From Rhynchospora pubera (taxonomy: Eukaryota > Streptophyta > Magnoliopsida > Poales > Cyperaceae): a stretch of DNA of 64,000 nt. Positions 25,986-34,990 of this stretch are shown here, one piece after another. Made by a program: the position numbers and the translations under genes. How positions within the stretch are numbered: position 1 is the stretch's first letter; every line of letters starts with the position of its first letter. The notes under the pieces were generated by a model that did no database searches, was not told the DNA's origin, and saw only the letters and a program-made list of their open reading frames with translations. The stretch spans positions 155,615,461-155,679,460 of the forward strand of contig CM051460.1 in the NCBI GenBank assembly GCA_028095005.1, read 5' to 3'.

Positions 25986-27297
25986 GGAACGGGTCGGTCC
26001 AGAAATGGGGCGGTCCGGTCTGTCCTGGAATGAATTGTTTTTGGATGTTTTATGGGTTGGGGCGGACCGTCCGGATGGTGGAACGGACCGTTCTGGACTA
26101 GGGTGATAGAGGGGTTTTGGGTTGGGACGGGGTGGTCTGGGATTGGGACGGGTGTTTTATGGTAGGGATTGTATTTGGGACGGGCCGTTCGAAAAGTGGG
26201 ACGGTCCGTTCCAATTTAAGGTTTGGGCAGAAAAAGGTCAAGTACCAGGGGTCTTTTTCCGTCGGTTTTTCGATTGATTTTGGAATTGGTTTTTGGTACA
26301 GTTTCGAGTGGTTTGGTACTAGGAATGAATTGAAAGGTGAAAGGAGGTCAATTTTACCGGAATTTTGTGGAAAACGGCGGCGTAGGAGAGGTGGCAGTGG
26401 TGGAGGCGTCGGATTCCGGCGAAATTGGCGTGCAGCGGCGGAATGGAGAGAGGAGAGGCGATATGGCGACTGAAGAGAGGCGATAGTGGTCGTCAGATGG
26501 CGAAATCGGCGGCTGAGACGGTGGCAGTGACGGATCTGACGGAGGTGTGGCGCGGCACGGCAGCGGCGGAGGGCCGCGGCAGCGAGAGTAGGGCGAGAGA
26601 GAGAGAGAGGGTGAGTGAGAGGAGAGAGGGGGGTGGCTCCGGCGAGGCGTCGTCGGCGGCGCTTCGTCGGTTTTCGCGAGGACAGAGAGAGAGAGAAGGG
26701 GTCGGGTGAGGGAGAGAAGGAGGAGAGAGGGAGATGGGTTTAAATGGGTTTGAATGGGGAGAGGGAGATGGGGTATAACTGTTGGGATAGTGGGTTAGTG
26801 GGTCGGGTTTGGTTAGTGGGTGGTTACACGCGATGAGCCACGCGTATCAGTTATTTTTCGAAATGGGGCGGACCGTCCGGATGATGGGACAGACCGTTCC
26901 ATTAGGGAAGTTCACATGCTCGATTGCATGGCTGTTCCGCTCCGTCCTGGTCCAAACCTGGCCGTTCCACTGGTTGGGACGGGCCGTTCCAATATTGGGG
27001 CGGTCCGTTCCAATCAGATTTTTCTCCCCCAAGCTTGTCATTCTCAGTCCCTCATCGATTTCTTCACGTTTTCTACCTGAAAGTAATCAATCACATCACA
27101 AATTAAGCCAAGTATTCAGGTTATTTAGCCTACTCCTAATTTTTTTTATTCTTTTATTGGTTTTTCAAATTTTTATTTTGTTTTTGACTTTTTGACATAA
27201 AGTAAATTGAATGAACCAAATATAAATTTAAAAACAGAACCCTTGGGTTGCCTCCCAAGAAGCGCTTGTTTAAGGTCTCAAGCTCGACCCCTGATGT
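25986..27297 (-). other. Spacer between pol and the ATHILA ORF
   Basis: Noncoding. It holds six palindrome clusters (25985-26023, 26057-26097, 26121-26156, 26175-26214, 26864-26901, 26973-27013) and a GC- and GA-rich stretch at 26330-26770 rich in CGGCGG and GAGAGA. No splice acceptor was assigned, though a spliced subgenomic mRNA for the downstream ORF would need one in this region. Confidence 0.6.
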
Positions 27298-30200
27298 CTA
27301 CGTCTCTGCGGGTGAGGGGTTTGTCAGAAAGCGCACTTCCCCTCCTTCTGCACTAGCATTTGGATCAACGTAGAACTTGAGCCTCTGTCCGTTCACCTTG
27401 AAAGTCTCATCTCCTTCCTTGTAGATGTCAACAGCTCCAAATGGATAGACTTTCTTCACAACGTAAGGGCCTGTCCACCTAGACCGGAGTTTGCCAGGAA
27501 ATAGCCTCAATCTGGAATTGAACAGAAACACCATATCCCCTGCTTCGAAGGATCTCCTCTGAATATGCTTGTCATGCCAGAGCTTTGTTCTCTCCTTGTA
27601 GATCCTAGCATTGTCATATGCACTTAGCCTTATTTCCTCCAGCTCGTGCAAGTCCAGAATTCTCTTCTCTCCAGCTGATTTATAATCCATGTTGAGTGCT
27701 CTAACTGCCCAGTATGCCTTGTGTTCCAATTCCACTGGCAAATGACATGCCTTTCCATAAATCAGCTTGAATGGGCTCATGCCTATAGGAGTCTTGAAAT
27801 CTGTCCTATATGCCCATAAGGCGTCATCCAATTTTAATGCCCAATCCTTTCTTGTACTGCTCACTGTTTTCTGCAGGATATTCTTTATTTCTCGATTTGA
27901 TATCTCAACTTGGCCACTAGTTTGCGGATGATAAGGGGTTGCCACCTTGTGTCTGACTCCATACTTCTTTAGAAGATTCTCAAACTGTTTGTTAATGAAG
28001 TGTTTGCCCCCGTCACTAATGACTGTCCTTGGAATTCCAAACCGTGGGAATATGATCTTGGTAAAAAGCTTTTTGACTTTTGCTGAATCCGCATGCTTAC
28101 TCGGTACAGCTTCCACCCATTTGGACACGTAATCAACTGCCATAAGAATGTACTCATAGCCACATGAAGATGGAAACGGTCCCATAAAATCAATCCCCCA
28201 AACATCGAAGATCTCAACCTCTAGAATAGGATTCTGAGGCATCTCTTGGCGTCTCGAAATGTTGCCTGTTCTTTGACATTGATCGCAAGAAGAGATAAAT
28301 TTTCTTGCGTCCTTGAAAAGCGTGGGCCAGAAAAATCCAGATTGCAGAACTTTGGCCGCGGTCTTAGACACTGAGGCATGTCCTCCGTAAGCTGAAGCGT
28401 GGCAATTGTGCAGGATTTGCTCAATTTCGCTCTCCGGTACACACCTTCTGAACATTCCATCAACTCCAAACTTCCACAGGAAAGGGTCCTCCCAGAAGTA
28501 GTATTTGGCATCGGCTATGAATCGTTTCTTCTGCTGGAAGGACATCTGATATGGCATAACTCCGCTCGCTAGATAGTTCGCAAAGTCAGCATACCATGGA
28601 GTCGCCTGAGTTGGGACGGACCGTTCCAGATTGGGGCGGGCCGTTCCAACTGTATCGCCTATCTCAGACAGGGCCGTTCTGGCTGGGACGCCAGTCCTGA
28701 CATCATCTGCCGTGGTTGGGGCGGGCCGTTCCATGCTAGGGCGGTCCGTTCCAGACTGGATTGAGTACAAATGTTCGTCTGGAAATGAATCGTTGATTGG
28801 CAGTGTCTCGGATTTGATGCCTTCTGCTTTGATCCTGGATAAATGGTCAGCAACACTGTTCTCTGTACCTTTCTTGTCACGGATCTCAAGATCAAACTCC
28901 TGAAGCAAGAGAACCCACCGGATGAGTCTTGGCTTGGCGTCTTTCTTCGAGAGTAAGTACTTGAGTGCAGAATGATCGGTGTAGACTATAACCTTTGAAC
29001 CGATCAGGTAGGACCTGAACTTATCTAAGGCAAAGACTACTGCAAGAAGCTCCTTTTCTGTTGTGGTGTAGTTGATTTGGGCTTCATCTAACACCTTACT
29101 TGCATAGTAGATGGCATAGGGCTTCTTATCCTTTCGCTGTCCGAGTACTGCTCCAACTGCATAATCACTTGCATCACACATCAATTCGAACGGTTCATCC
29201 CAATTTGGAGGTTGCAAGATCGGGGCTGTCACTAGTGCTTTCTTCAATCTGTCAAATGCATCAACACAACTTTTATCAAAGATAAATTCTGCATCCTTCA
29301 TAGTCAAGTTTGTTAAAGGCTTAGCAATCTTAGAGAAATCCTTGATGAAACGCCTGTAAAAACCGGCATGACCAAGGAAACTCCGAACATCCTTTACACA
29401 AGTTGGCTCCGTGAGCTTCTCAATCACTTCCACCTTGGCCTGATCAACTTTAATTCCTTGTTCCGAGATTATGTGGCCCAAAACGACTCCTTCTTGCACC
29501 ATGAAATGGCACTTCTCCCAATTCAAGACTAGGTTAACTTCTTCACATCTCTGCAATACCTTTTTCAAGTTAGCTAGACAGTGATCGAAAGATGTACCAT
29601 AGACAGAAAAATCATCCATGAAAACCTCCATGTCTTTTTCTATAAAATCAGAAAATATAGCCATCATGGCTCTTTGAAATGTTGCTGGTGCATTACACAA
29701 ACCAAATGGCATCCTACGGTATGCATAGGTCCCATATGGGCATGTGAAGGTCGTTTTTTCCTGGTCTAGGGGGTGAATTGGTATTTGAAAGAAACCAGAA
29801 TAACCATCTAGATAGCAAAAGAAAGAATGCTTAGCCAAGCGTTCGAGTAGCTGGTCAACAAATGGCAAAGGGAAATGGTCTTTTCGGGTAGCTGCATTTA
29901 GCTTGCGATAGTCCACACACATTCTCCATCCTGTGACGATTCTTGTTTGGATCAGCTGGCCTTCGTCATTCTTTATCACGGTTGTGCCTCCCTTCTTTGG
30001 AACAACATGAATGGGACTAACCCATTTGCTGTCTGAGATGGGGTAAATGATCCTTGCCTCTAGAAGTTTATGAATTTCTTTCCTCACAACTTCACTCATG
30101 TTCGGGTTGAGTCTCCTTTGATGCTCCACAGTTGGTTTGGAGTCTTCTTCAAGTAGGATCCGATGGGTGCAAATCGAGGGATCGATACCCTTTAGATCCT

Positions 30201-31218
30201 CAATCGAGTATCCGATTGCTTTCTGATGAATTCTCAGTTCCTTTAGTAGCTTTGCTGTTTGATCTGCATCAAGATTGGCATTAACAATAACAGGAAAGGT
30301 CTGATCTGGGCCCAAGAATTCATACCTGAGATTGTCTGGCAGGGCCTTCAGTTCTGGCCTGGATTTCGCATCATCTGAATTGGGGCGGGCCGTTCCAAAT
30401 TGGGGCGGGCCGTCCTGATGGGTGTCCAGGCTGAGAATTTGTTGGATTTCAGCTGGAGATCGCAGCTGCATGATGGCTTGATCTGCCTTGATCTGGGGTG
30501 GTCTGTTCTGTTCCTCTCTGGCAGCCAGGTATTCAACCATTTGGAGAATTTCGTTGAATATTAGGTCCGCCTCCTCCTCTTCAGGTCTGGCCGAGAAGGA
30601 ATGGTATGCCTGAACAATACGTGTGTTGAAGGATTTTTCAACAATGGCTTCCAACGATTCCACCATGAAAATTGAGTCAATATGGTCAGGCATCTTCATG
30701 GCTTTTTCTACATCAAACTCCACTTTTTCATCTCCAACCTCTAGGATCATCTTGCCGGTCTTGCAGTTGATGAATACTCCGGCTGTGGTGAGGAAGGGGC
30801 GACCAAGGATGACTGGAACATCTAAATCTTCTTCCATATCCACAACCACAAAGTCACAAGGCACAACCAAATCTCCAACTTGGACTAGCACGTCGATTGC
30901 TATCCCCAATGGCAGTCTAATTGATCCATCAGCAAGCTTCAAAGTCATGCGGGTCGGGCTCAGCTCCCCCATTCCTATCTGATTATAGACTGTCTCGGGG
31001 ATGAGACTAACGCTTGCTCCGAGATCCAGCAAAGCTTTCTTCTCTTCTGCATTCCCGATTTTACATGGGATTGTGAACTTGCCTGGATCCTTCATTTTGA
31101 CCGGCATCTTCTTCGTGATCAGGGCGCTGCATTCTCCGGTCAAGGCCATGGTCCCGCACTCCTCCAGGTTTTTCTTGTTGGAAAGGAGGTCCTTCAAGAA
31201 TTTAGCATAAGACGGCAT
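27298..31218 (-). CDS. pol: Athila pol: protease, reverse transcriptase, RNase H, integrase
   Basis: 1306 codons, all enzyme domains in one open frame. Protease active site is D65 in LLDLGAS. The reverse transcriptase spans about residues 375-640, with FMDD at 533-536. RNase H has D682 (CDASD), E722 and D748. Integrase follows: zinc ligands H940, H947, C978 and C981, then catalytic D1010, D1069 and E1105. The order RT-RNaseH-integrase is Ty3/gypsy. Two linkers carry peptides made by the palindromic repeat: GTARPN at 275-280, and a pair within 822-871 containing GTDRP and GTARPNLERSVPT. The catalytic domains are free of it. The open frame extends upstream of the first ATG to about 31440 and overlaps the end of gag in another frame. 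Pol is therefore probably made as part of a gag-pol protein rather than from this ATG. Confidence 0.95.
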   Translation of the reverse strand: MPSYAKFLKDLLSNKKNLEECGTMALTGECSALITKKMPVKMKDPGKFTIPCKIGNAEEKKALLDLGASVSLIPETVYNQIGMGELSPTRMTLKLADGSIRLPLGIAIDVLVQVGDLVVPCDFVVVDMEEDLDVPVILGRPFLTTAGVFINCKTGKMILEVGDEKVEFDVEKAMKMPDHIDSIFMVESLEAIVEKSFNTRIVQAYHSFSARPEEEEADLIFNEILQMVEYLAAREEQNRPPQIKADQAIMQLRSPAEIQQILSLDTHQDGPPQFGTARPNSDDAKSRPELKALPDNLRYEFLGPDQTFPVIVNANLDADQTAKLLKELRIHQKAIGYSIEDLKGIDPSICTHRILLEEDSKPTVEHQRRLNPNMSEVVRKEIHKLLEARIIYPISDSKWVSPIHVVPKKGGTTVIKNDEGQLIQTRIVTGWRMCVDYRKLNAATRKDHFPLPFVDQLLERLAKHSFFCYLDGYSGFFQIPIHPLDQEKTTFTCPYGTYAYRRMPFGLCNAPATFQRAMMAIFSDFIEKDMEVFMDDFSVYGTSFDHCLANLKKVLQRCEEVNLVLNWEKCHFMVQEGVVLGHIISEQGIKVDQAKVEVIEKLTEPTCVKDVRSFLGHAGFYRRFIKDFSKIAKPLTNLTMKDAEFIFDKSCVDAFDRLKKALVTAPILQPPNWDEPFELMCDASDYAVGAVLGQRKDKKPYAIYYASKVLDEAQINYTTTEKELLAVVFALDKFRSYLIGSKVIVYTDHSALKYLLSKKDAKPRLIRWVLLLQEFDLEIRDKKGTENSVADHLSRIKAEGIKSETLPINDSFPDEHLYSIQSGTDRPSMERPAPTTADDVRTGVPARTALSEIGDTVGTARPNLERSVPTQATPWYADFANYLASGVMPYQMSFQQKKRFIADAKYYFWEDPFLWKFGVDGMFRRCVPESEIEQILHNCHASAYGGHASVSKTAAKVLQSGFFWPTLFKDARKFISSCDQCQRTGNISRRQEMPQNPILEVEIFDVWGIDFMGPFPSSCGYEYILMAVDYVSKWVEAVPSKHADSAKVKKLFTKIIFPRFGIPRTVISDGGKHFINKQFENLLKKYGVRHKVATPYHPQTSGQVEISNREIKNILQKTVSSTRKDWALKLDDALWAYRTDFKTPIGMSPFKLIYGKACHLPVELEHKAYWAVRALNMDYKSAGEKRILDLHELEEIRLSAYDNARIYKERTKLWHDKHIQRRSFEAGDMVFLFNSRLRLFPGKLRSRWTGPYVVKKVYPFGAVDIYKEGDETFKVNGQRLKFYVDPNASAEGGEVRFLTNPSPAET

Positions 31219-31223
31219 TCTGG

Positions 31224-32939
31224 TTAGGAGATCAGTGAAGGGAATTGAGATCTTGATCTGCCGTAAAATGTCCAGGAACTTCTCGTATGCCCTGTCCTTC
31301 CTGGCCTTGGCGAGTCTCTGCGGATATGGAACCTCAATAGCACTGTGGAAGGAGATATGGTCCTCGGGACTTGCCTGTTTGTGGCAATCGAGGTGTTTGG
31401 GACGGTCCGTCCTGGGTTGGGGCGGTCCGTTCCATCATCTCGTTTTGCTGCTGGCGGGCTCGTTCCAATGTCAGCCTCAGTGCTAGGCTGGTCCGCCTGA
31501 TCAGATTCAGCTCCGTTCTGAGGTGGGGCGGGTCGTCCTATTATGGGGCGGTCCGTTCCAGATAGTCCTGGAGGAGAGTCTGAGGGCATCTCAGGCCCGT
31601 CGTACCTTGTTCCACTTCTCAATTGATGCGAAACGCTCTTCACATCCTCCCTAGGATTTGGCTCAGGTTGGCTGGGGAACATACCTGGTTTGGTGAGTGC
31701 TCCGGCGCTAGATTGAGACAACCTTTCGTCGAATCTTTGAAGAAAAGCCCCCATGTCTTCCCTGATCTTCTCCAACTCCCGATGGACTGCATGATTGAAG
31801 ATTCCTTGACTCTGCATGAATTTCTCAACCATGGGCTGCGTGAGTGTCTCTTGAGGGCGTTGTTGGTTCCTTGGTGGTCCGGCTTGGCTGGGGTTAGCAG
31901 CTCCATTTGGATTTGAGTAAGAGAGGCCTGGATGGTTTCTCTTGTCGCGATAAGCATAGTTGTTGGTTGGCGGGAAAAAGGAAGGAGGGTTCATGAGTGC
32001 ATTCACCTCTTCTGTCTTCTCTTCTCTCTCAACCAAGTGGCATGCCTTGGCCGTATGTCCTTCTTCCTCGCAAAACTGACACTTAGCCACCGCCTCAGCT
32101 GGTTTCTTGTTGAGATTTTTTATCATGACGGTCAACGAATCCAGCTGTGATTGCATGTGGGTATCTTTGTCCACTTCAAGAAGTCCTCCTTTCTTCTGGG
32201 CTCTAACTGACCAGTTGGTTTGAGACCTGGCCATGTTCTTAAGTAAAGCCTTCGCTTCTCTGCAACCCATCTCAAGGAATGATCCACCTGCAGTTGAATT
32301 AATATTCTGACGAGTCATATCATCCAGACCATCATAGAAACTGACAATAAGCCTATTTTCAGGTACATCATGGTGTGGACACATTCTCTGCAGGTCTTTG
32401 AATCTTTCCCATGCCTCAAACAGGTTCTCATCTTGTTCTTGTTGAAAGGTTAACAATTCCCTAACCAATTTAGTTGTTTTTACCCTAGGATAGAACCTAT
32501 CTAAAAAGGCTTTGGTCAAGTTTTCCCAAGAATCAAATGGTGCATCATTGAAACTGTTAAGCCAATCCTCAGCTTTGCCCCTAAGAGAGAAAGGAAAGAG
32601 AGTTAAACGGATTATTTCTGGATCCACGTCTTCAGGGACAAGGGTCGTGCAATTGCGTAGTAAGCTTTGCAAATGGCGATTAGCATCTTCGTTGGGGGCT
32701 CCACCGAAAGCTGAGTCCTTGATCAAAGCGATCAAGCTTGGGTTGTAGTAAAAGTCACGGGTTCGCTCAGCCTTTGGTGGTCTAACTCCAAGTCGGACAT
32801 TAGTCGCTGTTGGTGCACTGATCTCTCGGAGAGGTCGATTGGCCTCGGCTTCCCTTGCTGCTTCGAGGGCTTCTCTAAGGGCTCGCTGGACGGGAGTCTC
32901 CTCAGGTCTTCCCCCATTGCCATTCAAATGGTCTGCCAT
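31224..32939 (-). CDS. gag: Athila gag (capsid and nucleocapsid)
   Basis: 572 codons including stop, from the ATG at 32939. Residues 85-235 match the retrotransposon gag capsid fold (FPFSLRGKAEDWLNS; FLDRFYPRVKT). A CCHC zinc knuckle follows at C287, C290, H295 and C300, then a proline- and glutamine-rich tail. Gag packages element RNA into virus-like particles in the cytoplasm. The same frame is open for a further 135 codons upstream, across the primer site into the LTR; I chose the ATG because that upstream part is untranslated leader in known elements. The last stretch of the frame, about 31224-31440, diverges from the usual gag-pol junction, whose sequence is found in the pol frame, so a frame change lies near there. 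Confidence 0.9.
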   Translation of the reverse strand: MADHLNGNGGRPEETPVQRALREALEAAREAEANRPLREISAPTATNVRLGVRPPKAERTRDFYYNPSLIALIKDSAFGGAPNEDANRHLQSLLRNCTTLVPEDVDPEIIRLTLFPFSLRGKAEDWLNSFNDAPFDSWENLTKAFLDRFYPRVKTTKLVRELLTFQQEQDENLFEAWERFKDLQRMCPHHDVPENRLIVSFYDGLDDMTRQNINSTAGGSFLEMGCREAKALLKNMARSQTNWSVRAQKKGGLLEVDKDTHMQSQLDSLTVMIKNLNKKPAEAVAKCQFCEEEGHTAKACHLVEREEKTEEVNALMNPPSFFPPTNNYAYRDKRNHPGLSYSNPNGAANPSQAGPPRNQQRPQETLTQPMVEKFMQSQGIFNHAVHRELEKIREDMGAFLQRFDERLSQSSAGALTKPGMFPSQPEPNPREDVKSVSHQLRSGTRYDGPEMPSDSPPGLSGTDRPIIGRPAPPQNGAESDQADQPSTEADIGTSPPAAKRDDGTDRPNPGRTVPNTSIATNRQVPRTISPSTVLLRFHIRRDSPRPGRTGHTRSSWTFYGRSRSQFPSLIS

Positions 32940-33295
32940 GTTTTCTTCGGGTGGTGTCAAAGGTGGTTGAGTTCTCTCTGGATTTCTGCGGTTGCGCTGG
33001 TAAAACTGGCGAAACGGTTGAATCAGAGAGCCTTCCCCCTCCTTTGTGAGTTCAGCTAAACCTGGGGCGGTGCGTCCTAAAATGGGGCGGGCCGTTCCAG
33101 ATGAAGATGGGCTCGATTGTTGATTCTGTCCTCCTTCTCCTTGTTGACGAAAACTTGTATCGCGTGCGCTGCCTAGTTCCTTCTCCTTGTTAGCCAGCGT
33201 ATGCGACTGCCAAATTCCAAAAACAAAAGAAAAGGGTGAAGAGAAATTGAAAGAATTTAAGTTAAAACAAAAGTACAACTTAGAAAAAGGCACCG

Positions 33296-33313
33296 TCCCC
33301 GGCAACGGCGCCA
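33296..33313 (-). other. Primer binding site, tRNA-Asp
   Basis: On the minus strand TGGCGCCGTTGCCGGGGA begins 5 nt after the 5' LTR. It is complementary to the 3' end of plant tRNA-Asp, the usual primer of Athila elements. Confidence 0.9.
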
Positions 33314-33318
33314 AAATT

Positions 33319-34987
33319 TGATCGGTGCTGAGGGTACTGGTCAAATTAATTCCTTAAAAACCGATACTAATTCGTTTGCAGTATAGTTTAAGGGTCGAAT
33401 CACGGGGACGGACTATTCTTTTTCTGAGTTTAAACAATTCGTATTAATCTAAATTCTTTTGATTAAATAAACAATTCAAATTTCAAACAGATCTAAACTG
33501 AAGGGCAAAATGCAGTTACAGGATTAAAATTCTAATTCCCTATAAAAACTTGATTAATTTAAAGTTTAAGTAATTAACAAATGATTAGGGGTTCAGGTTG
33601 TCTAACTTTTCCTGTCTGTCAAGGCTGGGACGGACCGTCCCATCTCTGGAACGGGCCGTCCTAACCCTGTCAGATGGTTGGAGCTGTCCGTTCTAGGTCA
33701 GGACGCCCCCTCTCGGGCGGTCCGTCCTGACCTTGGGATGGGCCGTTCCAACCATCCGATGTTTGTCTTGTCATCCTACTTAATTATTTGCCGAGTGTTT
33801 TTACGTGGATTGGATCAAACCTAACCTACAGACTTGTGCTCTAACTCTCGTTCAGGTCAAGTTGTGGGGTTCTGTTTGACAAATCCTAAAATCTTCTAAA
33901 TTTCAACTCTCGTTTCTTGGTTTAGAAGTTTCTAACTGATTTCTGGGTCTCGGTAAACTCTCAATCTCTCGATTTATTGAGTAAAACTCTAATTTCTTAA
34001 AGTTTGGTTTAATCCTTTCAGATATTGCCTACCTAAGTGATCTAGATGTTTACTTGTTATTGCAGATAGACTTTGTTTTGACAATTAAATTAGGCCTTTG
34101 TTTAACGCATTAGCCAAATCTAACATTAACAATTTGCAACAAAAAGATAGAATCAAATTTCAGAAATCAAGAACGCAACTTAACTTAGCAACTAATCAAG
34201 TATTCAAACAAAACAAACAACTAAAAGAAAAGTTATCGAACCATAGCCCCTAAACTAAACTACTCCATGCAAGAAAAAGCAGGTTTCATCATACAGAAAC
34301 ACAAAGAAAAAGGAAAAACCAAGTTACAATAAGATGTGCTCGAAAATCGTCTATCTCCTAAGCTCTGTCCTGTCTGGGGCGGCCCGTCCTGATCCTGGGG
34401 CGGTGCGTCTCAGGCTGGTGGATGGCCGTCTCAACAGGGTGGTTTCCTTGCTCCTTTCTGGCTCTCCAAACTTAACAAATTTCGACTCTCTTGATTTGGA
34501 GCCAGGACAGAGCTTATATAGGATTCTTGGGAAGCTCCAAAACGTGGGATTGTGGCTCAGAAAGGCGGTGGAAACTGAAGAAACCGCCTCACCAAATCAG
34601 GCACTCTATATTTGGCAATCTCGAAATAGCTTTATGGCCTGGTTGTGGACTGGGACGGCCTGGTCTGAACATGGGGCGGCCCGTCCCAGCATGGGTTGAA
34701 TGCATCGTCTGGATTCCCTCTGCCTGCTTCTGCACTGAGGTGGGACGACCCGTCCTATGATTGGGGCGGCCCGTTCCAACTTGCTGGATCTGTGCAACTT
34801 AGTCGATTTTCTCCTTTTTTCGCGCCAAAGTGTGATGAACCTGTATAAAAAACTTGCCGGGCTACGGCTGAACTTTCCTACATCTAACATTAGTACAATT
34901 TAAAGGAAAATGAGTAAAAACACAAGTAATTTGAACGAATTTAGGGGCTTATTCTGGCTGAAAATCAAGTACGGAAACCGTACATCA
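33319..34987 (-). repeat. 5' LTR of the Athila element
   Basis: 1669 bp, the direct repeat of 20904-22572, with about nine substitutions and no length change seen. It holds the promoter for the element; a TATATAGG-type box near 34515 lies on the opposite strand and was not used to place it. Confidence 0.95.
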
Positions 34988-34990
34988 ACC

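Larger units (their letters stand above)
21211..33100. repeat. Dispersed paired palindromic microrepeat, core GGRRCGGRCCGTYCC
   Basis: A degenerate palindrome of about 15 bp recurs in about 20 clusters in one copy of the element. Clusters: 21211-21247, 21264-21336, 21961-21997, 22236-22273, 22326-22364, 23708-23778, 23817-23888, 25985-26023, 26057-26097, 26121-26156, 26175-26214, 26864-26901, 26973-27013, 28611-28650, 28669-28700, 28715-28755, 30380-30417, 31398-31434, 31523-31560 and 33063-33100. LTR copies repeat at 33626-34779. Most are pairs whose cores lie 20 or 21 bp apart. The long ATHILA ORF has none. Confidence 0.9.
20904..34987 (-). mobile_element. Full-length Athila-type Ty3/gypsy retrotransposon
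   Basis: A 14,084-bp element transcribed on the minus strand: 5' LTR 33319-34987, tRNA-Asp primer site, gag, pol, a long downstream ORF of the ATHILA family, polypurine tract, 3' LTR 20904-22572. Both LTRs are exactly 1669 bp and start TGAT, ending ATCA. By eye I count nine differences between them, eight of them transitions, so the insertion is recent. Pol residues (long RT of the Tat/Athila kind, LDLGAS protease) and the tRNA-Asp primer agree with the Athila lineage. Gag and pol lie in different frames. Palindromic microrepeats pervade it. Confidence 0.95.

Noticed and set aside
31219..33344. Gag starting inside the 5' LTR
   Set aside because: This would translate the primer site. The ATG at 32939 gives the normal gag start, and the upstream open frame is reported as an observation only.
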